Assembly: GCA_002343455.1 (NCBI GenBank)
Contig: DDSR01000322.1
Location: 1 to 11,361, forward strand
From: Deltaproteobacteria bacterium UBA2385
Lineage (GTDB): Bacteria; Myxococcota_A; UBA796; UBA2385
DNA length: 11,361 bases
Direction: 5' to 3'
Shown: piece after piece, positions 1 to 8,545 of the stretch
How positions within the stretch are numbered: the first letter of the stretch is position 1
Layout of the letters: each line of letters starts with the position of its first letter
The notes under the pieces: generated by a model
Told to the model about the DNA's origin: nothing
The model's input: the letters and a program-made list of their open reading frames with translations, nothing else
The model's database searches: none
Translations under genes and position numbers: made by a program

Positions 1-1
1 C

Positions 2-481
2 CCCTCCCCTCCCCCTGCGCTGAGCGAGGCGGAGCGCTTCCTGGAGTTCCAGCGCCGGGTGCGCGCCTTCGGGCCCTCGGCCGACGCCCTGGCGATCGAC
101 TCGGTCCTGCTGGGTGCGGCTCCCCCCGAGCTGCAGGTCGGGGTGCGCACCGAGCTGGGCTTGAAGAGCGCACGGCGCAAGGTCGACGAGCCCGGCCTTC
201 GCGCCCTGGTCGCCGAGCTCTTCCCCGGCTGCACCCGACTGGCGCCCTCGCTGGTCGTCGAGCAAGGCACCACCATCCGCGAAGTAGACAGCGCCCAGCA
301 GGCCGAGCGGCGGGCCCGCCTGCAGCGCGAGGTGCCCGAGCTGCCCGCCGTTCGGCGGGTGCTTCAGCTCCTGGGAGGTAGGATCGAGCAGATCGAGCCC
401 GCCGAGCGTAAGGGGCCCGAGCAGCTCCTGGCCGAGGGCGAGGTCCTGCCCGCCCGGCTGGACGAAGAGGAGGAGGGATGA
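2..481 (+). CDS. dnaX: DNA polymerase III subunit gamma/tau, C-terminal part (partial, 5' end outside window)
   Basis: The reading frame is open from the first bases of the window, so this is the tail of a longer gene. About 159 residues are visible, beginning with a Pro/Ala-rich stretch (PSPPPALSEAE) that looks like the flexible linker before the C-terminal domain. Next comes a globular region (FLEFQRRVRAFGPSADALAID). Near the end PAVRRVLQLLGGRIEQIEP fits the pattern of DnaX tails, where a hydrophobic helix is followed by GG-(E/R)-I. The clamp-loader ATPase part is not in the window. The stop overlaps the recR start as ATGA, which implies translational coupling. In many bacteria dnaX, ybaB and recR form one operon; here no ybaB lies between. 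The identification rests mainly on this position plus the tail pattern. No catalytic motif is visible, so an unrelated recR-linked protein is possible but less likely. Confidence 0.72.
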   Translation, partial: PSPPPALSEAERFLEFQRRVRAFGPSADALAIDSVLLGAAPPELQVGVRTELGLKSARRKVDEPGLRALVAELFPGCTRLAPSLVVEQGTTIREVDSAQQAERRARLQREVPELPAVRRVLQLLGGRIEQIEPAERKGPEQLLAEGEVLPARLDEEEEG

Positions 482-1074
482 GCACCGACGACCCCCTACG
501 GCAGGCCACCCGCCAGCTCGCGCGCTTCCCCGGCATCGGCGAGCGCACCGCCGCCCGGCTGGCTTGGTGGCTGCTGCGGCAGGCGCCCGAGGTCTCCGAG
601 GAGATCGCCGCCGCCATCCTGCACCTGCGCCAGGGCATGACCGAGTGCAGCCGCTGCGCCAACATCGCCGCCGCCGACCCCTGCCCCACCTGCGGGGACC
701 CCTCGCGCGACACCGGGATCGTCTGCGTCGTGGAGCGCCCCCAGGACGTCGCCGCCATCGAGGCCAGCGGCGCCTTTCGCGGCCGCTACCACGTCCTGCA
801 CGGGGCCATCTCGCCCCTGGACGGCATCGGCCCCGACGCCCTGCGCATCCGGCCCCTGCTGGCCCGCGTCGAGCAGGGCGAGGTCAAGGAGCTGGTCCTG
901 GCCACCGACCCCGACGTCGAGGGCGACGCCACCGCGCTGTACCTGGCGGCCCTGCTGAAGGGCACGGGCGTCCGGGTCACCCGCCTCGCCCACGGGATCT
1001 CGGTGGGCACGGAGATCGAGTACGCCGACAAGAGCAGCGTGGCCCGGGCGATGGAGCACCGGCGGGAGGTCTGA
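478..1074 (+). CDS. recR: Recombination mediator protein RecR
   Basis: RecR works with RecO (and RecF) to load RecA on SSB-coated single-stranded DNA during gap and break repair. The 198-residue product is the normal family length. An N-terminal helix-hairpin-helix is seen as LARFPGIGERTAARLAWW (about residues 14-31). A four-cysteine zinc finger follows (C57, C60, C69, C72). The Toprim domain begins around residue 80 with VVERPQD (E86), contains ATDPDVEGDATALYLA (residues 142-157), and ends with the usual RLAHGISVGTEIEYAD segment. The commoner Toprim wording in RecR is ATNPTVEGEATA; here two acidic residues restore a DxD look. Translation starts at the ATG that overlaps the upstream dnaX stop, with GAGGAGGG just before it as a strong ribosome binding site. 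The gene is convergent with the glycosyltransferase on the other strand, with only 6 bp between the two stops. Confidence 0.98.
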   Translation: MSTDDPLRQATRQLARFPGIGERTAARLAWWLLRQAPEVSEEIAAAILHLRQGMTECSRCANIAAADPCPTCGDPSRDTGIVCVVERPQDVAAIEASGAFRGRYHVLHGAISPLDGIGPDALRIRPLLARVEQGEVKELVLATDPDVEGDATALYLAALLKGTGVRVTRLAHGISVGTEIEYADKSSVARAMEHRREV

Positions 1075-1084
1075 GCCGGCTCAG
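1071..1084. repeat. Perfect 14-bp palindrome spanning both stop codons of convergent genes
   Basis: CTGAGCCGGCTCAG is its own reverse complement. It contains the TGA of recR on the plus strand and the TGA of the glycosyltransferase on the minus strand. As RNA it could form only a short hairpin, and no T-run follows on either side, so it is at best a weak bidirectional transcription end. It may simply follow from two TGA stops meeting over a GC core. Confidence 0.5.
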
Positions 1085-2790
1085 CCACAGCGCAGCCGCA
1101 ACGCGTCGACGTGGGCGTTGCGGTCGCGGGGCCCGTCCTCTTCCTGGACGATGGCGTCGTTGGCGAGGGTCAGCTCGATGATGGTCGGCCGCTCGAGCCG
1201 CAGCTCGACGGCCTCGGTCCACTGCTCTTCCGCACCGGGCACGAGCTGCTGGTCGAGGAGCTGCTGGCCCTCCGCCTCGACGCGCACCCGCAGGCGGGCA
1301 GAGATGCCGCCAGCGTCCTCACTCCTCCCTACCAGCCCCAGCCGGCAGGAGCCCTGGGCCTTCAGGGGCACCGAGCGCAATCCCGAAGCGCTGTAGAAGT
1401 GCAGGTCTGCGCCCCCTTCCTCCTCGGCGGCAGGGGCCTCTCCCGCCTCGTTTCGGAAGTCGGGCCGCCCCAGGACCCGCTCGAGTCCGGACAGGCGCAG
1501 GACCCGAGCGTTCTCGTAGACAGACTCCTCGACCGCCACGGCGCGAGCTCGCAGCGCGCTCAGGCCAGGAGGATCGAGCTGGTGGGCCAGCAGGACCCAG
1601 GTGAGGGAGGCGGCATCGGGGGCCTCCTCGAAGGAGTCGGGCAGCAGGTCGGGGCCGAGGTAGACCCGCCACAGCAAGGGGTGCATGGCGACCAGGGGCT
1701 CTCCCTCCTGGCGAAGCTCGACCACCTCGGCGGCGGCGGCCCTCCAGTCCTCCCCGGATGGGCGGAGGAGCACGGTGGGCACGACGACCAGCAGGTGCAC
1801 GCCCAGGACGAGCCCGCTGGCAAGGACCGCCACCGGGACGGGGCGCAAGCTGGCGAGGCCGGCGGCGGCGGCGGTGGCGACCAGCGGGACCAGCGAGAGC
1901 GCGTTGCGCGGGCGCAGGGTGGGCGCGAGCAGGGTCTCCAGCACCTGGGGCACCAGGACCAGGGCGACGAGGCCGGTCAGCAGGGGCAGCACGGCGCTGG
2001 GGACACGGGCCAGGCCGATCGCCACCAGCAGGGTGCAGAGCAGGGCGGGCCCGCTGTGCACGGCCCAGAGCTCCATCCAGATCCAGGCGATGCTGTCGGG
2101 GGGAGACGGCAGGTACCAGGGCGAGGAGGAGAAGCCCGAGACCTGGCCGCGCAAGACCGGCCACCACAGGGCGAGGCTGCCGAGCCCGGCCAGGCCAGCG
2201 GGGACCAGGCCGGGCACCCGGTCGGGCCGGAGCAGCAGCCAGACGAGCAGGCCGGCGATGGCGAGGGCGCCGTAGAAGTGGGTCCAGGCCGCCAGGCCGC
2301 AGCTCAGGCCGAAGGCCGGCAGCCACCAGGCGGGGACGCGCCCGGGGGGACCGGCGGCCAGGGCCGCGGCGGTCGTAGTGAACAGGAGCATCCAGGCGTT
2401 GCCGCGGGCCTCCCGGTCGAGGTCCACCGCCAGGGGGTTGAGCGCGACCAGCCAGGCGGCCAGCGCCCCGGCGGCGGGCCCGGCCAGGCGGCTGGCGAAG
2501 ACCCAGGTCATGACGATGCTGAGGAGCCCGGCCAGGGCCGAGGGCAGGCGCCAGAGGGCCTCGTCGGTGCCGGCCAGCGGCGCCCAGATGCGCATCGCCT
2601 GGTAGTACAGCGGAGGGTGCACATCCTCCGCCAGGGCCCGGCGCACCGCGCCGCTACCCTCGGTGGTCGCGACGCGCACCGTGTACAGCTCGTCGAGCCA
2701 CAGGCTCTGCCCGTCGAGGTCCCACAGGCGCATCAAGGCGCCGGCGAGGACCGCGGTGATCAGGGGGAGGTGGTGGAGGGGAACCCGCAC
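1081..2790 (-). CDS. GT39/ArnT-like membrane glycosyltransferase with C-terminal CBM36/60-like domain
   Basis: This is a 569-residue polytopic membrane protein of the GT-C fold, which moves a sugar from a polyprenyl-phosphate donor to a periplasmic acceptor. Family marks are WLDELYT (residues 31-37; D33/E34 at the catalytic acidic position), HPPLYY (58-63), RLPSALAGLL (81-90), REAR (126-129) at the usual (S/Q)QEAR place, and RPRNALSLVPL (293-303). About ten hydrophobic spans fall before residue 345. A soluble part follows, starting at DWRAAAAEVVELR. Residues about 462-569 form an extra beta-rich domain ending LTLANDAIVQEEDG then DRNAHVDALRLRCG. This resembles the F-x-ND...DRNLYVD pattern of calcium-dependent xylan-binding modules (CBM36/60). 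C482 and C568 could bond. Start: GTG at 2790; an internal ATG (M20) would remove part of the first membrane span. No ribosome binding site is seen, but a TAGACT box sits 6 nt upstream. Acceptor and donor cannot be told. Confidence 0.85.
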   Translation of the reverse strand: MRVPLHHLPLITAVLAGALMRLWDLDGQSLWLDELYTVRVATTEGSGAVRRALAEDVHPPLYYQAMRIWAPLAGTDEALWRLPSALAGLLSIVMTWVFASRLAGPAAGALAAWLVALNPLAVDLDREARGNAWMLLFTTTAAALAAGPPGRVPAWWLPAFGLSCGLAAWTHFYGALAIAGLLVWLLLRPDRVPGLVPAGLAGLGSLALWWPVLRGQVSGFSSSPWYLPSPPDSIAWIWMELWAVHSGPALLCTLLVAIGLARVPSAVLPLLTGLVALVLVPQVLETLLAPTLRPRNALSLVPLVATAAAAGLASLRPVPVAVLASGLVLGVHLLVVVPTVLLRPSGEDWRAAAAEVVELRQEGEPLVAMHPLLWRVYLGPDLLPDSFEEAPDAASLTWVLLAHQLDPPGLSALRARAVAVEESVYENARVLRLSGLERVLGRPDFRNEAGEAPAAEEEGGADLHFYSASGLRSVPLKAQGSCRLGLVGRSEDAGGISARLRVRVEAEGQQLLDQQLVPGAEEQWTEAVELRLERPTIIELTLANDAIVQEEDGPRDRNAHVDALRLRCG

Positions 2791-2796
2791 CCGCGC

Positions 2797-2802
2797 AGTC
2801 TA
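2797..2802 (-). promoter_or_regulatory. Candidate -10 box (TAGACT) for a leaderless glycosyltransferase mRNA
   Basis: Read on the minus strand, TAGACT is followed by six bases (GCGCGG) and then the GTG start codon. This spacing would put transcription start at or within a base of the start codon, and no Shine-Dalgarno sequence lies between. The box is downstream of the sdhB stop, so the glycosyltransferase could be expressed apart from sdhCAB. No convincing -35 hexamer is seen. Confidence 0.35.
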
Positions 2803-2826
2803 CCGCACGGCAGGACGGTCACCCCC

Positions 2827-3582
2827 TCAGCCCTCGCTGCGTCCCTTGACCTGCGCGGCCATCAGGTCCCGGTTGGTCATGGCGATCACGTCGAGCGAGA
2901 TGTCCTTGGGGCAGAAGGCGCTGCACTCGCCGTGGTTGCTGCAGTAGCCGAAGCCGGCCTCGTCCATGGTCTGGGTCATGGCCTGGACCCGGCGGTAGCG
3001 CTCGGGCTGGCCCTGGGGCAGCAGGCCCAGGTGGGAGATCTTGGCGCCGGTGAAGAGCATGGCGCTGGCGTTGGGGCAGCTCGCGACGCAGGCGCCGCAG
3101 CCGATGCAGGCCGCCGCGTCAAAGGCGCGATCGACCTCTTCCTTGCCGACCAGGATGGCGTTGGCGTCCTGGGGCGAGCCCGAGCGCACCGAGACGTAGC
3201 CGCCGGCCTGGACGATGCGGTCAAAGGCGCTGCGGTCGACCATCAGGTCGCGCAGGACCGGGAAGGCGGCGGCCCGCCAGGGCTCCAGGGTGAGCACATC
3301 CCCGTCCTTGAAGGAGCGCATATGGAGCTGGCAGACGGTCGTCCGGTGCTGGCCGCCGTGGGCCTTGCCGTCGATCATGAAGCCGCAGCTGCCGCAGATG
3401 CCCTCGCGGCAGTCGTGCTCGAAGACGATCGGGGCCTTGCCCTCGCTCTCCAGCTTCTCGTTGACGAAGTCGAGCATCTCCAGGAAGCTCATATGCTCGG
3501 AGATCCCGTTGGCTTGGTAGGTCTCGAAGCGGCCCTTGTCGGAGGGGCCGTTCTGCCGCCATACGTGCAGGGTGAGGTTCAC
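2827..3582 (-). CDS. sdhB: Succinate dehydrogenase / fumarate reductase iron-sulfur subunit
   Basis: This 251-residue subunit carries electrons from the flavoprotein to the membrane anchor of complex II. The N-terminal plant-ferredoxin-type domain holds the [2Fe-2S] cysteines C58, C63, C66 (CREGICGSC) and C84 (TTVCQLH). The C-terminal domain has [12 protein letters not shown] (C159, C162, C165, C169) and later C214, C220 and C224 in the [13 protein letters not shown] segment. By analogy with E. coli SdhB, C159/C162/C165/C224 bind [4Fe-4S] and C169/C214/C220 bind [3Fe-4S]. The wording ([34 protein letters not shown]) is that of the type-B enzymes of Bacteroidota and Deltaproteobacteria. The open frame runs far upstream into sdhA, but the start is the GTG at 3582: GGAG lies 6 nt before it, and it follows the sdhA stop by 14 nt. 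It is the last gene of sdhCAB. Confidence 0.97.
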   Translation of the reverse strand: MNLTLHVWRQNGPSDKGRFETYQANGISEHMSFLEMLDFVNEKLESEGKAPIVFEHDCREGICGSCGFMIDGKAHGGQHRTTVCQLHMRSFKDGDVLTLEPWRAAAFPVLRDLMVDRSAFDRIVQAGGYVSVRSGSPQDANAILVGKEEVDRAFDAAACIGCGACVASCPNASAMLFTGAKISHLGLLPQGQPERYRRVQAMTQTMDEAGFGYCSNHGECSAFCPKDISLDVIAMTNRDLMAAQVKGRSEG

Positions 3583-3596
3583 GGTGTGCTCCGGGC

Positions 3597-5537
<1,941 letters not shown>

Positions 5538-5538
5538 T

Positions 5539-6264
5539 TCAGTGGCCTCCCGCCGTGCGGACGAGCCCGACCGCGACAGCGATGGGAATGGAGCAGTTGC
5601 CGATCACGATGACGAGCGTGACCGCCGTGGCCAGCGCCCGAGCGATGCGGTCGTAGCGGGGGTTGGACAAGCCCAGCGTGCGCACCATGCTGTAGGCGCC
5701 GTGCCCCAGGTGCAGGCCCAGCAGCACCATCGCGACCACGTAGAAGACCACCGAGAAGGCCTTGTAGGCGACGTTGGCCCCGGTCAACGAGAAGGCGCTG
5801 ACGACGTTCTCGTGCACGAAGCACTGCAGGGCGCCGTCGGCGCCGGTCACGCAGTGCTGCAGCTCGGGGTGGGCCGCGCCCTGGGTCAGGTGCAGGATGT
5901 GGAAGATGATGAAGGCCAGCACGATCGGCCCGCTGACCCGCATGGTGCGGCTGGCGTAGGTCGAGGCGCGAGGCTGCACCTTCTTGTAGGACTGCGGCCG
6001 GGCGGCGTGGCTGAGGCGCACCAGCGCCACCGAGCTGCCGATGTGCGCCAGCACGATCGCCAGCAGGCCAAGGCGCACCACCCACAGCAGCGGGCCCATG
6101 CCCTGCAGGGTCGCGCCATAGGCGTTGAGGGTCTCGGCCCCCAGGTAGACCTGCAGGTTGCCCAGCATGTGGCCAATCACAAAACCGAAGAGCAGCAGGC
6201 CGGAGACCGCCATGACGATCTTCAGGCCGATGGTGCTTCCGGCGAACTTCAGAAACCAGCGCAT
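5539..6264 (-). CDS. sdhC: Succinate dehydrogenase cytochrome b subunit (type-B diheme membrane anchor)
   Basis: This 241-residue integral membrane protein anchors SdhA/SdhB and passes electrons to quinone. Five hydrophobic spans lie near residues 13-35, 58-80, 108-127, 165-188 and 208-235, as in single-subunit type-B anchors. Histidines suited to two b hemes sit inside the spans: H32 (VIGHMLGN), H74 (LAHIGS), H122/H125 (FHILH) and H185/H188 (LHLGH). The loop between the third and fourth spans (about 128-160) is long and has two cysteines, C138 and C148, which might form a disulfide. The open frame runs to 6336, but the ATG at 6264 is preferred: GGAG lies 7 nt upstream, and [19 protein letters not shown] begins as this family usually does. 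It is the first gene of sdhCAB and diverges from the LysR gene. Confidence 0.94.
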   Translation of the reverse strand: MRWFLKFAGSTIGLKIVMAVSGLLLFGFVIGHMLGNLQVYLGAETLNAYGATLQGMGPLLWVVRLGLLAIVLAHIGSSVALVRLSHAARPQSYKKVQPRASTYASRTMRVSGPIVLAFIIFHILHLTQGAAHPELQHCVTGADGALQCFVHENVVSAFSLTGANVAYKAFSVVFYVVAMVLLGLHLGHGAYSMVRTLGLSNPRYDRIARALATAVTLVIVIGNCSIPIAVAVGLVRTAGGH

Positions 6265-6304
6265 GAGCCGACTCCGTCGAGCACACGGTGGGACGCTCGG
6301 GGCA

Positions 6305-6372
6305 GCCCTGCTAAGGCAGCAGGGCCCGCCAGGCAAGCGGGCGGAGAGCCGGGCCGAACGGCCAGACCCTCC
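6305..6372 (-). repeat. Three consecutive inverted repeats in the sdhCAB leader
   Basis: Three stem-loops can be drawn end to end. (1) GCCCTGCT (6305-6312) pairs with AGCAGGGC (6318-6325), a perfect 8-bp stem with a 5-nt loop. (2) GCCCGC (6324-6329) pairs with GCGGGC (6337-6342), with a 7-nt loop. (3) GGCCG (6352-6356) pairs with CGGCC (6359-6363), enclosed by GGAG (6343-6346) and CTCC (6369-6372). Stems 1 and 2 share two bases and so are alternatives at their edge. The array lies between sdhC and the divergent LysR gene, in what would be the 5' untranslated region of sdhCAB. No T-run follows, so these are not classic terminators. Part of this pairing is expected by chance at this GC content; stem 1 is the strongest. 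Confidence 0.55.
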
Positions 6373-6382
6373 GCGTTACTGG

Positions 6383-6412
6383 ACAATTGCGGCAGGAGGA
6401 GGCCCCGGTCAA
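6383..6412 (-). promoter_or_regulatory. Weak candidate promoter for sdhCAB overlapping the LysR promoter region
   Basis: On the minus strand TTGACC (6412-6407) is separated by 18 bp from AATTGT (6388-6383), a good -35 with a poor -10. Transcription from it would give a leader of roughly 110 nt holding the inverted repeats. On the plus strand the overlapping GACAAT (6382-6387) could be a -10 for the LysR gene, though no -35 is seen. Overlapping divergent promoters are common for LysR regulators and their targets. The assignment is tentative. Confidence 0.3.
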
Positions 6413-6417
6413 GAGAT

Positions 6418-7383
6418 ATGTCCTCACGAACCTATGAGCCCTACTCATGGATCGAGCGCCTGCCCTCCCTGGAGGCCCTGCGCTTCTTCGAGGCCGTGGC
6501 CCGCACCCGCTCCTTCTCCGAGGCCGCCCGCCGCCTGCACGTGACCCAGGGCGCCGTCAGCCACCGGATCCGCGGGCTGGAGGACGCGCTGGGCGTGGCC
6601 CTCTTCGTGCGCGAAGGCCGTCGGGTCGAGCTCAGCGAGGAGGGCCTGAGCCTGTACCGCGCGACCGAGGAGGCCTTCAGCGCATTGGATCGGGGGCTGG
6701 AGAGCCTGCTGGGCGAGGCGCACCACGGGCACCTGATGGTGAGCTGCTCGCCCTCCTTCGCTATCCGCTGGCTGGTGCCCAACCTCGCCCAGCTGCGCGA
6801 GCAAGCGCCGGGCATCGATGTCCGCATCTCCGCCGACGATCGGCTGGTGGAGCCGGGGCGCGCCGGCATCGACGTCTGCATCCGCTACGGGCCCGGCGGC
6901 TCGCTCAGCAGCGCCGAACAGCGCCTCTGCGAGGTGCAGGTGCTGGCCGTCTGCAGCCCCGCCCTCCTCACCGGCGAGTTTCCGCTCCTCTCGCCCGCCG
7001 ACCTCGCCTCCCACACCCTGCTGCACGACGAGGTGCTCAAGGACCACCCCGACCGGGTCGGCTGGGCGCAGTGGCTGGCCGCCGCGGGCGCCTCGCAGGT
7101 CGACCCTGACGCGGGGCCTCGCTTCAGCCACGCCTACATGGCCCTCGAAGCCGCCCTCGCCGGCCAGGGGGTCGCCCTCGCCCGCGGCATCCTGGTCTCC
7201 CGCGATCTGCGCGCCGGGCGGCTGGTCGCCCCCTTCCCTCTCGCGCTCAGCACCCGGCTTGGCTACCAGGTGCTCAGCCCGCTGCGCGCTCGGCCGAACC
7301 CGATCCGCAGCGCCTTCGTCGAATGGCTGGTAGAGGCCGTGCAGCGCGACAGCAACGAGCTGGCCGCCCGGAGAGGCCGATGA
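6418..7383 (+). CDS. LysR-family transcriptional regulator (GcvA/AmpR-like)
   Basis: The 321-residue protein has the usual LysR plan. A winged helix-turn-helix spans about residues 15-74 (LPSLEALRFFEAVARTRSFS, then AARRLHVTQGAVSHRIRGLE). A linker helix follows, then a substrate-binding-like effector domain from about residue 105. The start LPxLEALRxFEAVAR and the later LSPADLASHTLLHDE and GQGVALARGILVSRDL are typical of the GcvA/AmpR branch. The long open frame reaches back over sdhC and sdhA, but that part is a shadow; the ATG at 6418 begins just upstream of the DNA-binding domain. AGGAGGAGG lies 15 nt upstream, rather far for a ribosome binding site, with only AAGAG closer. The gene diverges from sdhCAB and overlaps the next gene by ATGA, so it may regulate sdhCAB, itself and the cytochrome. 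The effector is unknown. Confidence 0.93.
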   Translation: MSSRTYEPYSWIERLPSLEALRFFEAVARTRSFSEAARRLHVTQGAVSHRIRGLEDALGVALFVREGRRVELSEEGLSLYRATEEAFSALDRGLESLLGEAHHGHLMVSCSPSFAIRWLVPNLAQLREQAPGIDVRISADDRLVEPGRAGIDVCIRYGPGGSLSSAEQRLCEVQVLAVCSPALLTGEFPLLSPADLASHTLLHDEVLKDHPDRVGWAQWLAAAGASQVDPDAGPRFSHAYMALEAALAGQGVALARGILVSRDLRAGRLVAPFPLALSTRLGYQVLSPLRARPNPIRSAFVEWLVEAVQRDSNELAARRGR

Positions 7384-7811
7384 TCCTGCCCCTGCTCCTC
7401 GCCTGTGCGGGCAGTATCGCACCCTACGACGAGGCCGCCGAGCCCGCCCGCCGGGCCCAGCTCGAGACCGACCTGAAGGCGAAGCTGGGCGAGGCCTACG
7501 ATCAGCCCGTCCCCGGCCTCACCGAGGCCGATCTCGAGCTGGGCGCCGAGGTCTGGTACAAGAACTGCGACGCCTGCCACGGGCCCTACGGCCAGGGCGA
7601 CGGGCCCCGCGCCGACCGCATGCAGCCCAGGCCCACCAACCTGCACGCCGGCCGCACGCTCAGCCCGGCGGGCGAGTACCAGGTCATCGTCGACGGCAGC
7701 CCCGGGACGGGGATGCCGGCCTTCGGCAACCTGCCTGAGCGACACCGGCTGGCGGTGTACCGGTTTTTGGTCGAGCAGCGCACGAAGACGCCGCCGGTGC
7801 GGAAGCGCTGA
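7380..7811 (+). CDS. Small c-type cytochrome, predicted lipoprotein
   Basis: This is a 143-residue exported class I cytochrome c. The start is hydrophobic and ends in a lipobox, MILPLLLAC, with C9 as the lipidated cysteine, so the protein is probably tethered to a membrane surface. The heme site is C63-D-A-C66-H67 in NCDACHGPYGQGDG. M112 in GTGMPAFGNL is the likely sixth ligand, followed by a C-terminal helix (LPERHRLAVYRFLVEQ). The ATG overlaps the stop of the LysR gene (ATGA), and GGAGAGG lies just upstream; longer frames starting earlier lack the lipoprotein signal at their N-terminus. Being co-translated with a regulator that diverges from complex II suggests an electron-transfer role under shared control, but no partner is shown. 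The next gene on the right converges with a 6-bp gap. Confidence 0.88.
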   Translation: MILPLLLACAGSIAPYDEAAEPARRAQLETDLKAKLGEAYDQPVPGLTEADLELGAEVWYKNCDACHGPYGQGDGPRADRMQPRPTNLHAGRTLSPAGEYQVIVDGSPGTGMPAFGNLPERHRLAVYRFLVEQRTKTPPVRKR

Positions 7812-7817
7812 GGGGGA

Positions 7818-8486
7818 CTATTCCGAGGGGTCCACACCCAGCGCACGCAGGCGGGCGGCCAGGGCTTCGGCCCGCGCTTCGGACAGCCGGAGCTTCTCCT
7901 CGGCCAGGCGGGCGTTGGCCTCCATCTCGGTCATGCGGAGGAAGGGGCGGCCATCGGGGCGCCAGCCCTTGAGCTCTTCGTCTTCAAGGGCGAGGCGGAT
8001 CCCCAGCAGGGGGCTCTGCACGCCGCCCTCCGTGGCGACCGGATCGAGCTGCCCGTCGACCCGATGAAAGGCGTTGAACACCCGCCGGAGCTGATCGAAG
8101 GTGTACAGCTCGTCCACACCGTAGCGGTCGTAGAAGCGCAGCTTCTCCACCTGGTGCGCGAAGTCGTTCCGCGGCGACCACCACTCGAAGACCACCTGCA
8201 GCGGGACCCCCTCCTCCTCCCACTGCTTGTACGAGCCGCGGTGCCCCTTGGGCCTCCCCATCGCGACATAGACATCGGGCGCCACGCGGATGTCCGGCCG
8301 GCCCTGGACCGGGTACCACAGGTGGTCGCCAGCCACGAAGTCCGGCAGCAGCGCGTCCAGGTTGCCTTGGAACGTGTGGATGAAGTGGAAGTGCTCGGTG
8401 TTGTCGGCCATCGGCTGACCGTCCGAGTCGGGGTAGTCCACGGACCCGGATCCAGGGGACCGATAGCCGGCGCTGCCGCTCTTCAT
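7818..8486 (-). CDS. Uma2-family protein (DUF820, predicted PD-(D/E)XK fold)
   Basis: The 222-residue protein matches the Uma2 family, often annotated as putative restriction endonuclease; biochemical activity is largely unproven. Family wording includes YPDSDGQPMADNTEHF (about 18-33), VAGDHLWYPV (51-60), APDVYVAMGRPKGHRGSY (69-86; D71 at the expected active-site Asp), LQVVFEWWSP (96-105; E101) and the KLRFYDRYGVDELYTFD segment (115-131). The usual E-x-L-S-P is E-W-W-S-P here. The last 40 residues (from about 183) are a charged helix ending ARLRALGVDP, a common tail in this family. The ATG at 8486 is chosen because the conserved YPxSDG motif starts only about 18 residues later. No Shine-Dalgarno is present; TACGCT lies 6 nt upstream. 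The gene is alone on its strand and diverges from the heme-copper lipoprotein. Confidence 0.86.
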   Translation of the reverse strand: MKSGSAGYRSPGSGSVDYPDSDGQPMADNTEHFHFIHTFQGNLDALLPDFVAGDHLWYPVQGRPDIRVAPDVYVAMGRPKGHRGSYKQWEEEGVPLQVVFEWWSPRNDFAHQVEKLRFYDRYGVDELYTFDQLRRVFNAFHRVDGQLDPVATEGGVQSPLLGIRLALEDEELKGWRPDGRPFLRMTEMEANARLAEEKLRLSEARAEALAARLRALGVDPSE

Positions 8487-8533
8487 GGGGCGAGCGTAGC
8501 ACGCGCTCGGCTCGCAACGGCTACGCTCGCCCC
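8487..8533. promoter_or_regulatory. Perfect 14-bp inverted repeat forming a symmetric divergent promoter region
   Basis: Positions 8487-8500 and 8520-8533 are exact reverse complements (GCTACGCTCGCCCC read outward on each strand), separated by 19 bp. Each arm holds TACGCT, a TANNNT -10-like box, pointing toward its own gene. On the minus strand it is preceded by TG plus one base (TGCTACGCT, an extended -10) and ends exactly 6 nt before the Uma2 ATG. On the plus strand the same box lies 18 nt before the ATG of the heme-copper gene, leaving room for its GGAGG. The repeat could also be an operator bound by a symmetric repressor. No -35 hexamers are evident. Confidence 0.5.
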
Positions 8534-8545
8534 GGAGGCTCCCCG

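Noticed and set aside
2803..2826. A rho-independent terminator after sdhB
   Set aside because: Only short imperfect pairing (ACCG/CGGT) and no T-run; not enough to call.
7818..8486. Uma2 gene as part of a restriction-modification or defence system
   Set aside because: No methyltransferase, helicase or other defence gene is adjacent; Uma2 proteins are usually scattered single genes.
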